A stretch of 64,000 nt of DNA from Tildeniella torsiva UHER 1998/13D (GCA_019358835.1 JAHHIH010000013.1:62001-126000), one strand, 5' to 3'. Positions 10,411 through 20,564 are shown, numbered from the stretch's first letter. The notes: a model not told the origin generated them from the letters alone. A program made the numbers and translations.

Positions 10411-10656
10411 CTACTTCTGAGCGGTATCCGATTCAGCCGCTGACCCTTCAGGCACCGGGTCGTAGCCGCCGGGGTGAAATGGGTGACAGCGGGTAATGCG
10501 TCGCGCCGCTAGCCAGCTACCCTTCGCCGGGCCAAACCGCTCGATCGCCGTCAGCGCGTACTGCGAACAGGTCGGGTTAAACCGACAGGTGGGCGGAAAC
10601 AGCGGCGAAATCAGCCGCCGATAGCCGTGAATGAGGAGCAGCAAGACTTGCTTCAT
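10411..10656 (-). CDS. yidD: Membrane protein insertion efficiency factor YidD
   Basis: [69 protein letters not shown]. Confidence 0.93.
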   Translation of the reverse strand: MKQVLLLLIHGYRRLISPLFPPTCRFNPTCSQYALTAIERFGPAKGSWLAARRITRCHPFHPGGYDPVPEGSAAESDTAQK

Positions 10657-10719
10657 ACTCTTATTCTATCGGCTGGCTTTCGCAAAGGATACTGGGCTGC
10701 GACTTCGCTCAGCCACCCG

Positions 10720-11079
10720 CTAATAATCCAGCGTCAGCGTGTTGTAGTCTTCGGGAGCCTGGCGGCTGTTGCGTTCGGGCAGGTAGACGTTGGCGCTAGG
10801 GGCGAAGTTCAGGCCTTTGGGCTTTGGTGCAGCGGCGGACTGGATGGGCTGACGCAGGGTGGTGGCTTTGGCATCTAGCCCTGCGGTTTCATGCTCAATT
10901 TCGGCGAGGCGATCGCACAGTTGCTGACGGCGACCGTCAATGTACTCTAGCTCCTGCTCAAGGCGTGTCTTCTCGACAGTGAGCTTGTACATATCTAGAT
11001 ATTGCGCAGCCTCGGTAGCCGGGCGCGGCATCGTGCTGATCTTAGGAAAACTTCTGCGGGGTGCGCGTTTGATGCTCAT
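10720..11079 (-). CDS. Conserved hypothetical coiled-coil protein
   Basis: ATEAAQYLDMYKLTVEKTRLEQELEYIDGRRQQLCDRLAEIE: heptad-like charged helix. Confidence 0.6.
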   Translation of the reverse strand: MSIKRAPRRSFPKISTMPRPATEAAQYLDMYKLTVEKTRLEQELEYIDGRRQQLCDRLAEIEHETAGLDAKATTLRQPIQSAAAPKPKGLNFAPSANVYLPERNSRQAPEDYNTLTLDY

Positions 11080-11167
11080 AGACGGTTCCGGGGGCTGACC
11101 TAGAGTTCACCTCGCTAGCTTGCCCGCCTGGGTTAAAGAATTCCCAGCGGCGCACAATTTGTAGTAA

Positions 11168-12216
11168 TCAGGCTTCGGCCAGCACGCGGGCCACGGCGTA
11201 GGCCACCTCTAACCCCACATTGTCGCCGTCTCGGTTGGTAGCAGCGGCGATCGTGGTGGGGCGACCCGCCAGCGCTGAAAAGTGAAAGGCTGCGATCGAA
11301 TAGCCTGGCCCACCACCGTTGTGCCCCGCGACCCTACCGTAGGGCGAGTCGGTATCCATAAACAGCCCTAGCCCGCAGCCCACATTCGTTAGCGGTGGGT
11401 GCGGCCCCAGACTGTGCACCGGCTGAGCCATCTGCTCCACCAGCAACCCGTCGAGAATTTGCCCGGTCATTAGGGCATCCATCATCATGGCCAGCTCTGC
11501 TGCCGTCGATACCACTACCCCGTGGGAGACCCAGCCGGGATGGTAGCGCTGCGACATATCCTGAAGCCCCTCGCCAAACATAGCGGTGTAGCCCGGCATC
11601 AGCCCCGTGACATCCGAGAGGGATGTTGCAACGAAGGTGTGCTTTAGCCCTAGGGGCGTAAAGCATAGTTCGTCTAAAACGTCCTGCATCGCTTGCCCGG
11701 TGATATTCTCCACCAGGGTTTTGAGCGCTAGATAGCCAATGTTGGAGTACGACCAGCCTTGGCCAGGGTCAAACAACAATCCCCGATTGCGGGCCACTTC
11801 GAGAAATGTCTGCGGCGACCAGGGCGCGCCGGGCGTCGCTTTGACGGCGTCACTGTAGGCTGGTAGCCCGCCGTAGTCGGGCAATCCACTGGTGTGGCTG
11901 AGCATCTGGCGCAGGGTGAGGGGCGTTGCGATCACGAAATCGGGCCAATAGTGCTGAATCGGGGCATCTAACTCAAGCTGGCCTTGCTTGACCAGGTTGA
12001 GCACCGCCGCTGCAATGAGAGGTTTTGTGACGCTGTAGATATAGAAGCGGGCATCCACAGCAAGAGGATGGGCTTGGTCGCGATCGCGGAAGCCTGCTGC
12101 AATTTGGAGAATGGGCTGACCTGCGACGCAGACTGAGAGCGCAGCCCCGGCATTTGGGCTTGAGCGAGCGTCTGTTTGACCGCTAGGTTGACGCGGTCGT
12201 GAAGGCTGGCATCCAT
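11168..12216 (-). pseudogene. Serine hydrolase (class C beta-lactamase-like), frameshifted near its N-terminus
   Basis: SVTK (SxxK), WSYSN (YxN) and AGHNGGGPGY motifs in the long frame; the natural N-terminus MDASLHDRVNLAVKQTLAQAQMPG lies in another frame and joins AALSVCVAGQPILQ across a G4 run (CCCC at 12145-12148 on +). Confidence 0.75.
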
Positions 12217-13134
12217 TTAAAGCTCGATGTTTTGACAAATAGTGTGAATGATTTGCCGCAGCCAAAGATTGGCGGCGTCGCGATCGCAGAGTTTGCTCCA
12301 GGCCATCGATATAGTCCAAGATGACAGGTCGAGGGGAATCTCGAAGGTTTGCACGGGGTAATGGCTGACAAAATGCTGTTGCAAACAGGATGGAATGGCG
12401 GTGAGTAAATCGGAATTTGCGATCGCCGTTGGCATTGTAAACCAGTAGGGAATGGTGAGGGCAATGCGCCGCTGTAGCCCCCGCTGAGCCAAGGCTTGGT
12501 CAACAATGCCCGTCGCATCTCGGCGGAGCGTAAACAGCGCGTGGGGAAAGGCCACAAATTTCTCTAGACTGATCTTGGTATTTTCTATAGCGGGGTGCCC
12601 CGTGCGACAGATGCCGACGAAGTTTTCTTTTAGCAAAGTCACTTGATTAATATGGCTGGGCAACGTGTCAAATGTGCCCAGCGCTAAGTCAACAATGCCA
12701 TCGTCTATCAACTCGACAAAAGACTGCTTTTCTACAGTGATTAATCGCAGGTCAATCTGCGGGGCTTGGTCGCTAAAAAGCGCCAGCATTTTTGGCAAAA
12801 TTAGGCTGGCAAAATAGTCGGATGTCGCCAGGGTAAACACCCGTTGAGATTGAGCTGGGTCAAAGGTTTGCCGGTCTGTTAGGGTATTTCTCACGGTATT
12901 GAGCGCGGCCATAATTTGGGGGGCGATCGCATCGGCCTTAGCCGTAGGCCGCATGTCTCGACCGACGCGCACAAATAGATCGTCGGCAAACAGCGATCGC
13001 AGTCGGCCTAGGGCCGCACTCATGGCGGGCTGCCCCACATGGAGGCGCTGGGCAGCCGCCGTCACGCTGCGCTCGGCATACAGAGCCTCAAAGGCCACCA
13101 GCAGATTGAGGTCTATGGCGCTCAAATCTATCAT
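12217..13134 (-). CDS. LysR family transcriptional regulator
   Basis: LSAIDLNLLVAFEALYAERSVTAAAQRLHVGQPAMSAALGRLRSLFADDLFVRVGRDMRPT. Its stop is directly adjacent to the ATG of the hydrolase (TAA/ATG). Confidence 0.93.
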   Translation of the reverse strand: MIDLSAIDLNLLVAFEALYAERSVTAAAQRLHVGQPAMSAALGRLRSLFADDLFVRVGRDMRPTAKADAIAPQIMAALNTVRNTLTDRQTFDPAQSQRVFTLATSDYFASLILPKMLALFSDQAPQIDLRLITVEKQSFVELIDDGIVDLALGTFDTLPSHINQVTLLKENFVGICRTGHPAIENTKISLEKFVAFPHALFTLRRDATGIVDQALAQRGLQRRIALTIPYWFTMPTAIANSDLLTAIPSCLQQHFVSHYPVQTFEIPLDLSSWTISMAWSKLCDRDAANLWLRQIIHTICQNIEL

Positions 13135-13222
13135 TTTGATTGATGAGCAATATCTTAATTATCGATTTGATTTATTCTATCTCGACCTTTATGGTAGTGA
13201 TTAAGCCGTAAAGAAACGAATT

Positions 13223-13669
13223 ATGACTGACCTAGAGACTCAAAATTTAGCGATCGCCCACAGGTTTGTCGAGCAATTTTTGGGTAAAGGCAATATTAGC
13301 CTGGCGGAAGAACTGTTAGATGAAAATGTCCAGGTTATCACTGGGTTAAAGCCCAGCGGCCCCATTGAGGGTATAGAGGAATACAAACAGGTGTTTTCCG
13401 GCTTCTATGATGCCTTTCCTGACGTAGAGCCGCTGGTTATTCAGGATGGTTTTGCCGCAGGAAATCGCGCTGTTGTGCGCTTTAAGTCATTTCAGCGCCA
13501 CGAAAAAGATTATTTTGGTATTCCGAAGAGCGATCGCGTTATTACCTTCCACGAAACCCACGTCATGCGCTTTGCCAATGGCAAAATTGTAGAAAATATG
13601 GTCAGCGCCACAAACTTAGAATTTGAGATGCTGATGGCTCCAGTGCTGGCTCCCTTAATTCTTGCATAA
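13223..13669 (+). CDS. SnoaL-like/NTF2-fold ester cyclase family protein
   Basis: [63 protein letters not shown]...[15 protein letters not shown]. Confidence 0.8.
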   Translation: MTDLETQNLAIAHRFVEQFLGKGNISLAEELLDENVQVITGLKPSGPIEGIEEYKQVFSGFYDAFPDVEPLVIQDGFAAGNRAVVRFKSFQRHEKDYFGIPKSDRVITFHETHVMRFANGKIVENMVSATNLEFEMLMAPVLAPLILA

Positions 13670-13673
13670 CGCA

Positions 13674-14558
13674 ATGGCCTTACCCAATCTCTATGGTGAC
13701 ACGCCAGTTGCGATCGCCCCGGCGCGATCGCTGGCCACATTCCCGGTGAATACATTTTTAGAGAACCTTGCGATCGCCCCCAACGGCGACATCTTTGTCA
13801 CCAGCCACGAAGCTGGCGAAATTTATAGGCTAGATGCACAGCAAACCCTTAGTCTCTACGCCAGCATTGACGGCAAAGTCAGCGGCATTGCCATCACTGG
13901 AGAAGACCGGTTTTTAATTAACGGCTGGACGGCAGAGGGCGTTCCCTTTGTGGCCACCCTATCTCAGGGGAAGGTTGATTCATTACAGCTCATCCCCGAC
14001 GGTGCATTTCTCAACGGCATCACGCCCATTGCCCCACACCGTTACCTCATGGCCGACTCCTACCGAGGGGCGATCTGGCTCTTTGATCTAGATACTCAGA
14101 CCGCCGACATTTGGCTAGAACATCCGCTACTCGCCCGCAGCGATGCCACCGATCCCTTCCCTGCCGTCAATGGGTTGAAGCGGTTTGGGGATGTTCTCTA
14201 CGCATCTAACACGCAACAAAAGCTTCTGCTGCGCATTCCCTTAGGCGAAGGGCTCATCGCTCAGGAACCCGAGGTGTTTGTCTTAGGCACCAATATCGAC
14301 GACTTTGCCTTCGATACTGAGGGCAATCTTTATGGAGCCACCCACGTTTATAACAGCGTGGTGCGCATCGATCCTCATGGGCACACAACGATCATCGCCC
14401 AGGCTGAGCAAGGGGTGACGGGCTGCACCGCCGTGGCGTTTTACGGCACCGATCTCTACGTCGTCAACAACGGCGGCATGTTTTTGCCGCCGCCAGGAGG
14501 GGTAGAGCCCGCCCAAGTTGTGCGGCTGGCGGTGGGCGCAACAGGCGCACCCCTGTAG
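13674..14558 (+). CDS. SMP-30/gluconolactonase-like beta-propeller protein
   Basis: [29 protein letters not shown]...[25 protein letters not shown]...[28 protein letters not shown]. Confidence 0.78.
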   Translation: MALPNLYGDTPVAIAPARSLATFPVNTFLENLAIAPNGDIFVTSHEAGEIYRLDAQQTLSLYASIDGKVSGIAITGEDRFLINGWTAEGVPFVATLSQGKVDSLQLIPDGAFLNGITPIAPHRYLMADSYRGAIWLFDLDTQTADIWLEHPLLARSDATDPFPAVNGLKRFGDVLYASNTQQKLLLRIPLGEGLIAQEPEVFVLGTNIDDFAFDTEGNLYGATHVYNSVVRIDPHGHTTIIAQAEQGVTGCTAVAFYGTDLYVVNNGGMFLPPPGGVEPAQVVRLAVGATGAPL

Positions 14559-14569
14559 GAGGTCAAACC

Positions 14570-15121
14570 ATGGCCAATGATCCTCCCGTGACGGTGGATG
14601 TGATGCAGCGCGTCAGACCCGGTAAAGAACGCGAGTTTGAAATCCTGCTAGAGCAAATCATCGGTACCGCCAGCACCTTTACTGGATATTTGGGTTCCTC
14701 GGTCTTTCGGCCCAGTGAAGAAGCATCCTCTGAGTACCGGGTCATTTTTAAGTTTGACCGTCTGGAGAATTTGAAGCATTGGGAAATTTCCACCGAGCGC
14801 CAAAAGTACCTCACCCAAGCTAAAGAGCTCACCATTAATGAGGGCACATTTTCTATCATCACCGGGCTAGAAACCTGGTTTACACTGCCCAGCAAACCTG
14901 GAGTAAAACCCCCAGCCCGCTACAAAATGGTGCTGGTGTCTGGATTGGCAATTTTTGCGATCAATCAGGTTTTGGCGCTGCTGCCAGCGGATTGGCTAGG
15001 GCCACTGCCCCCGCTGGTGCAGCTAGCGATTTTGATCTTGATCACGACTGCACTGATGACCTATGTAGTGATGCCGAGGCTGACAAAGCTTTTAGCCTGG
15101 TGGTTGTATCCAAACCATTAG
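14570..15121 (+). CDS. Antibiotic biosynthesis monooxygenase (ABM) domain with C-terminal transmembrane segments
   Basis: PVTVDVMQRVRPGKEREFEILLEQIIGTASTFTGYLGSSVFRPSEEASSEYRVIFKFDRLENLKHWEISTERQKYLTQA; two hydrophobic C-terminal stretches. Confidence 0.8.
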   Translation: MANDPPVTVDVMQRVRPGKEREFEILLEQIIGTASTFTGYLGSSVFRPSEEASSEYRVIFKFDRLENLKHWEISTERQKYLTQAKELTINEGTFSIITGLETWFTLPSKPGVKPPARYKMVLVSGLAIFAINQVLALLPADWLGPLPPLVQLAILILITTALMTYVVMPRLTKLLAWWLYPNH

Positions 15122-15214
15122 GTGATTGATCTAAAACGAACTGATTCAATAATGAGCGGTGCCCATCCTATAGGCCTTCTGATTCTCAACTTCATCTAAA
15201 AAAGGACGATTTGT

Positions 15215-15865
15215 ATGGCAGATGTTTGTGTGATTGTGGGCATGGGTGAAGGAAACGGTATGGCGATCGCCCGCAGATTTGCCAGTGAAGGCTTCACCAT
15301 TGCCATGGTGGCCCGCAACGAAGACAAACTCAAGGGCTACCAATCGACCTTGCAGATAGAGGGAATCATCTCCCACTATTACTTGGCCGACGCTGGGGAT
15401 GATGCCGCGCTAATGACAGCGTTCGAGGCTATTCAAACCCAGTTGGGCACGCCCGGCGTGCTGGTCTACAACGCCGCCGTACCGCGCATGGAGAGCGTGT
15501 TGCAGACCAGCTACGACACGCTGGTGAATGACTTCAAGGCGAATGTTGCAGGGGCGATCGCCTGCGTTCAGGCCATCCTCCCCGCTATGCAGGCTCAGCA
15601 AAAAGGGACTCTTCTCTTTACGGGTGGTGGGTTTGCCCTCTACCCTGACCCCAATTTCGTCTCCCTTTCCCTGGGCAAAGCGGGGATTCGGGTTCTGGCC
15701 AGTACGCTCCACGCCGCCCTCAAAGATTCGCCGATTAAAGTCGGAACTGTCACCATCTGCGGCACGGTCAATGGCGATGACCCCAAGTACAGCAGCGATC
15801 GCATCGCCGAAGAATACTGGAAGCTGCACATCGCTGAAAACGGAGAGTATGAAACGATCTATTGA
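15215..15865 (+). CDS. SDR family NAD(P)-dependent oxidoreductase (atypical)
   Basis: VCVIVGMGEGNGMAIARRFASEGFTIAMVARNEDKL...VLVYNAAVP...SLSLGKAGIRVLASTLHAAL. Confidence 0.82.
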   Translation: MADVCVIVGMGEGNGMAIARRFASEGFTIAMVARNEDKLKGYQSTLQIEGIISHYYLADAGDDAALMTAFEAIQTQLGTPGVLVYNAAVPRMESVLQTSYDTLVNDFKANVAGAIACVQAILPAMQAQQKGTLLFTGGGFALYPDPNFVSLSLGKAGIRVLASTLHAALKDSPIKVGTVTICGTVNGDDPKYSSDRIAEEYWKLHIAENGEYETIY

Positions 15866-15990
15866 GGCGTTGAGTTTTTAAGATTTGGGCTTGTATCAGC
15901 GATCGCACAGTAATTTCTAAAATTTGGCTTTGCAGGGCTAACTATCATTGGTTGAGTCAGGACTGTTATCAAACACCACCGCACAAACTC

Positions 15991-16440
15991 TCACATGATG
16001 ACTGCAAGGTGAAACTTGTCAGTGCCTAGAGGGGCTGCTCGAAGCTTTGTAATACAATCATCGAGTTCTTCTAAGAGTTCAGTCCTGGTTTGGGCATCGA
16101 GATCGACTTTCCAGTCCGTTTCAACATGGCTTCGCAGCGCTTCTAGGCAACTCTTGCCAGATGTGATATCGAACCATTGCATCTCATCAATTCCATAGCC
16201 ATAGCCTGTCTCAGGATCAACAGCAGCATCGCCGTCGTCATCCATATCGTCATCCATATCGTCATCGGCCATGTTGAACTCAAGATCTGTAAAGTCAGCG
16301 AACGAGGAGATTTTGGGGATTTTGAGATAATCACAGGCCGCGTCTAGCTCATCCGAAAATCTGTGCATGAGCGAGTGATCTTCATCATCTTTCGTCATCT
16401 CGCGACCATTCAGCGTATGTAGCCAGTAGGTCATGCCCAT
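15991..16440 (-). CDS. Hypothetical acidic protein
   Basis: 150-codon ORF (MTYWLHTLNGREMTKDDEDHSLMHRFSDELDAACDYLKIPKISSF) containing DDDMDDDMDDDG. Confidence 0.6.
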   Translation of the reverse strand: MGMTYWLHTLNGREMTKDDEDHSLMHRFSDELDAACDYLKIPKISSFADFTDLEFNMADDDMDDDMDDDGDAAVDPETGYGYGIDEMQWFDITSGKSCLEALRSHVETDWKVDLDAQTRTELLEELDDCITKLRAAPLGTDKFHLAVIM

Positions 16441-16506
16441 GGGCTGATTTCTCCACGCTATTGCAAGCCGGTTTTTGACGTAGTTCGCTTATTCAAACTC
16501 AACTTC

Positions 16507-17979
16507 CTAGAGCTGGCCAAAGCCCTTCTTTTTCTTCTGGCTTTTCTGTTTTTTGTTGCTGGGGGGTCGAAACCCTGGCTGAGGCCCGCCGCCCATGCCC
16601 GGTAGCCCTGGCATACCGCCGCCCATACCGGGCATGCCGCCACCCATGCCTGGCATACCACCCATGCCGGGGAAGCCGCCGCCGCGACCCATCTGCTGCA
16701 TCATGGTGCGCATTTTGGTGAAGTCGCTGACCAGCTTGCCCACGTCTTTTTCTTGATGGCCTGAGCCTTTGGCAATACGGCGGCGGCGGCTGGGAGAGCT
16801 AGAGAGCAGGTTGGGCTGCTTGCGCTCCTGGGTGGTCATGGAGTTGATCATGGCTTCGCAGCGCTTGAGCTGGGCTTCGCCCTGTTCCAGCATGTCGCCT
16901 GTGATCTGCTTGCCCATGCCGGGGATCAGCTTCATGATGCCGCCTAGGGAGCCCATGCTCTTCATAAAGCGCATCTGCTTGAGAAAGTCGTCGAAGTCAA
17001 ACTCGGCTTCGAGAATTTTCTGCGTCAGCTTTTCGGCATCGGCAATATCGACGGCTTCCTGGGCTTTTTCGACCAGGGTAAGCACATCGCCCATGCCGAG
17101 AATGCGCGAGGCCATGCGATCGGGGTAGAAGGGCTGTAGCGCCTCTACCTTTTCGCCCACACCGATGAACTTGATCGGCTGGCCCGAGATCTGCCGCACC
17201 GACAGGGCTGCTCCACCCCGCGCATCGCCGTCCATTTTGGTGAGAATGGCCCCGGTAATGCCAATCTGGTCGTGGAAGGTGCGGGTAAGGTTGGCGGCCT
17301 CCTGGCCGGTCATGGCATCGACCACCAGCAGCACTTCGTCGGGGTCAATGGCGGTTTTGATGTCGGCCAGTTCGGCCATCATTTTGGGATCGATTTGCAG
17401 ACGGCCCGCCGTGTCAACAATCACGGTGTCAACGCCGTCGGCCTTAGCTTTCTCGATGCCCTGACGGGCGATCTCCACCGGGTTGGCGTCGGTACCCAGC
17501 TCAAACACGGGCACATCGATCTGCTTACCCAGGGTGACCAGCTGATCGATCGCTGCCGGGCGATAGATATCGGTGGCCACCAGCAGGGTGCTGCGGTTTT
17601 CTTTGCGCAGGTGTAGGGCCAGCTTGGCGGTGGCGGTGGTTTTACCCGTACCTTGCAGACCCGCCATCAACACCACGGTGGGTTTGGTGGGCGAGTCGGC
17701 CAGGGGAGCGTTGGTATCGCCCATGAGGCGAATCAGCTCGTCGTTCACCACTTTGATGAACTGCTGGTCGGGGCTGACCCCTTTGACCACCTCAATGCCT
17801 AGGGCGTTTTCTTTCACCTGGGCGATAAAGTCTTTGATTACCTGGAGGTTGACATCGGCCTCTAGCAGAGCGCGGCGCACCTCGCGCAGGGCGCTGTCGA
17901 TATTCGACTCGCTGATTTTGTCCTGGCCACGCAGGCTTTTCCAGGCAGACTCAAGGCGATCGGACAGGGCTTCAAACAT
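16507..17979 (-). CDS. ffh: Signal recognition particle protein
   Basis: MFEALSDRLESAWKSLRG...VLMAGLQGTGKTTATAKLALHL...DTAGRLQID...MPGMG-rich, Lys-rich C-terminus. Confidence 0.96.
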   Translation of the reverse strand: MFEALSDRLESAWKSLRGQDKISESNIDSALREVRRALLEADVNLQVIKDFIAQVKENALGIEVVKGVSPDQQFIKVVNDELIRLMGDTNAPLADSPTKPTVVLMAGLQGTGKTTATAKLALHLRKENRSTLLVATDIYRPAAIDQLVTLGKQIDVPVFELGTDANPVEIARQGIEKAKADGVDTVIVDTAGRLQIDPKMMAELADIKTAIDPDEVLLVVDAMTGQEAANLTRTFHDQIGITGAILTKMDGDARGGAALSVRQISGQPIKFIGVGEKVEALQPFYPDRMASRILGMGDVLTLVEKAQEAVDIADAEKLTQKILEAEFDFDDFLKQMRFMKSMGSLGGIMKLIPGMGKQITGDMLEQGEAQLKRCEAMINSMTTQERKQPNLLSSSPSRRRRIAKGSGHQEKDVGKLVSDFTKMRTMMQQMGRGGGFPGMGGMPGMGGGMPGMGGGMPGLPGMGGGPQPGFRPPSNKKQKSQKKKKGFGQL

Positions 17980-18233
17980 GGTTTAACGGAGAGAATAATC
18001 CTGGAGCGGAAATTCTATTCTAAAGGGTGGAGGCCCTAACCAGAAGCGCCGCCAGCAGGTCTGGGGATGACGCGCCGCGATTGGGTACCATAGACATAAA
18101 CAAAAGAGTCAGCCCGCGTGGAGCTGACGTAGCTACTAAATGGGTGTTGCGCCGCAGAGATAGGATTTACCCCATCTCTAAAAACTCCTACGATTCCGCA
18201 AAGATATGAGGACTACTGCGGAATTTCACTGGG

Positions 18234-20564
18234 TTGTTTTGTAAGACTTTAGTGAAGGGCACATCTAGAGCAACTATGGCAAACGAATCGTCTCGCTGCA
18301 TCGATACCGATCGAATAGCTGCCCCTGAGGGGGGGCTACTGATAGATCTCTCCTACAATCTGGGCGATCGCGCTGGCAATGGCCAGGAGGGTGAGACCCC
18401 TGATCGAGCGATCGCTCGACCGACCCTGCCCTGGCTAGATCTAATTCAGCACTACAGCCATCTGGTGATGGCGGTGGTGGATGTGGCTACCGAGATTAGC
18501 ACCCCGACCCAAGCCCATCCGGTGCTGTTTGCCAACCAATATTTTTGTCGTCTGACGGGCATACAATCCGAGGGAGGGCACCTCGATCTCAGCTTTTTTG
18601 ACCGCCTCTCGGCGGCTGACCAAAAGGCCCTGCGGGAGCGGTTTCGACGACATTTCTTGAGTGCTGTGCTGCGCCACGCCTATGGGGCGGCCGATTTGGT
18701 GTCACAGCGGCTGCTCCACGAGCCGCTGGTGGTGTCGCTGGCCGACTCAGAAACGGGGCAGGGGCGGAAAATTGAGCTGCGCCTGCGTACCGCTGAGGGG
18801 GGCTTGCAGGTGACGGCGATCGCCCCATCTCTCCAGGCTGCCCTGGCCGCCTGCTGGGCCACGGCCCCTAGCCGCGAGCAAGTAGCCACCCAACTGCTGA
18901 GCAAAGACCCCGCCTTTAGACATCTGCTGGCGGCCCTCAAGCCGGGCCAATACACCGCCAGCGGTCAGATTTTGATCGAGGGCATCGACGTGACCGAGCG
19001 CGAGACCTCGAAAGCGCTGATTGAGCTGCTGGTGGGCCATGAGTCGGTGTTGGGCACCCGCCGCTTTGAGCAGGCCAACGGGCTGATGAAAGAGCTGTTT
19101 AGCGCTGACGAGAGCTTTTTGCTGAGCGCCGAGAACAACCGGGCCCAGCTGTTTAGCAGCCTTGACCAGGCCGACTGGCACACGGAGACCTACGCCGTAG
19201 AAGATCTGCAGGGGTCGGCCTTTTTGCGGGCCACTGAGCGGCAAGAGGTGGTCAACGTGCCCGACCTCAGCCTCGACTGCGCCACCCAGTGCGAGCGCGA
19301 TATGCTCGACCAGGGGATGCGATCGCTCCTGCTGATTCCGCTGGTGATGCGAACGGTGTTGGGCGACAGCAAGGCCCAGATGGTGGGCCTGGTGGGGTTG
19401 GCTAGCGCTCAGCCCTACGCCTTTGACCAGGCCGATCGCAGTCGGGCGACAACGCTGATTCCGGCGCTGACAACGGCCATGCGCCACAGCGTGCAAGATC
19501 GCTTTACCAACATTCACCCCGCCGTGCGGTGGCGATTTGAGCAGGAGGCTGAACGCCTTAGTCTGGGTCTGCCGCCCGCGCCCATTGTGTTTGAGAATGT
19601 CTACCCGCTCTACGGTATTTCCGATATTCGCGGCTCGTCAGATGAGCGCAACCGGGCCATTCAAAAAGATTTGCTGACCCAGTTTCGGCTAGCGCTAGCG
19701 GTGGTCGAGGCGGCGAATCAGTCGGTGAACAATGCTCTGGTACAGCAGCTAGGGTGGGATTTAGCCGATCACATTACCACCCTAGAGGGCGGGGTCACGG
19801 TGGATTCTGAGGTGACGCTGTTGCGGTACTTACAGAGCGAAGTAGAAGGACACTTTGCTTACTTTGCCCAGCGCAGTCAAGAGGCCGAGGCGGCGATCGC
19901 CCAATACCGGGCCGCCATTGACCCTGAGCACAGCTGCGTCTACGCCGCCCGCGCTGTCTACGACGAAACCATCGGCCACATCAACGGGCTGCTGCGCGAC
20001 ACCTGGAACCAATGGCAGCAGTCAATGCAGGCCATTACCCCCCATTACTGTGACCTGGAGGCGACCGACGGCATCGACCATATGATCTACACCGGTCAAG
20101 CCATCGATCCTAAGTTCACTAACTTTCAGCTCAAGGCGCTGCGCTACGAGCAGCTCAGGGCAGTGTGCGACTGCGCCCGCAAAGCGTTTTCGCTCAAGGC
20201 CGCCTACGATACCGATATGACCATTACCCACCTGGTGCTGGTGCAGGCTTTTACGGTAGATATCTGCCACGACGAAACTACCGAGCGCCTGTTTGATGTG
20301 CGGGGCACCCGCGACACCCGCTACGAAATCGTCAAAAAGCGCATCGACAAGGCCTGTGATGCCGAAAAGGGCGATCGCATTACCCAGCCCGGCATGCTGA
20401 CGGTGGTCTACTCCACCAGCGAAGAGTGGCAAGAGTACGAGCGCTACCTGCGCTACCTGCACCGCGAGGGCATCGTGGCGAGCGATATTGAGCAGGGCGT
20501 GGTCGAACCTCTCCAGGGCGTCAACGGTCTCAAGTTTGCTCGGGTGCGAGTGAACCCTGAGTAG
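18234..20564 (+). CDS. PAS-like/GAF domain protein with large uncharacterised C-terminal region
   Basis: 776 aa; central GAF-like region (EDLQGSAFLRATERQEVVNVPDLSLDCATQCERDMLDQGMRSLLLIPLV); C-terminal FENVYPLYGISDIRGSSDERN; no kinase, GGDEF or HTH motif seen. Confidence 0.75.
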   Translation: MFCKTLVKGTSRATMANESSRCIDTDRIAAPEGGLLIDLSYNLGDRAGNGQEGETPDRAIARPTLPWLDLIQHYSHLVMAVVDVATEISTPTQAHPVLFANQYFCRLTGIQSEGGHLDLSFFDRLSAADQKALRERFRRHFLSAVLRHAYGAADLVSQRLLHEPLVVSLADSETGQGRKIELRLRTAEGGLQVTAIAPSLQAALAACWATAPSREQVATQLLSKDPAFRHLLAALKPGQYTASGQILIEGIDVTERETSKALIELLVGHESVLGTRRFEQANGLMKELFSADESFLLSAENNRAQLFSSLDQADWHTETYAVEDLQGSAFLRATERQEVVNVPDLSLDCATQCERDMLDQGMRSLLLIPLVMRTVLGDSKAQMVGLVGLASAQPYAFDQADRSRATTLIPALTTAMRHSVQDRFTNIHPAVRWRFEQEAERLSLGLPPAPIVFENVYPLYGISDIRGSSDERNRAIQKDLLTQFRLALAVVEAANQSVNNALVQQLGWDLADHITTLEGGVTVDSEVTLLRYLQSEVEGHFAYFAQRSQEAEAAIAQYRAAIDPEHSCVYAARAVYDETIGHINGLLRDTWNQWQQSMQAITPHYCDLEATDGIDHMIYTGQAIDPKFTNFQLKALRYEQLRAVCDCARKAFSLKAAYDTDMTITHLVLVQAFTVDICHDETTERLFDVRGTRDTRYEIVKKRIDKACDAEKGDRITQPGMLTVVYSTSEEWQEYERYLRYLHREGIVASDIEQGVVEPLQGVNGLKFARVRVNPE

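Noticed and set aside
16230-16266. Tandem repeat tcgtcatccata in the acidic hypothetical protein
   Set aside because: Short coding microsatellite giving DDDMDDDM; too short to be a CRISPR or VNTR of note.
18027-18209. 60-aa ORF between ffh and the GAF gene
   Set aside because: Overlaps the hairpin-rich leader and lacks motif or coding character.
18747-19517. 256-aa minus-strand ORF
   Set aside because: Antisense to the PAS/GAF gene; low-complexity shadow ORF typical of high-GC DNA.
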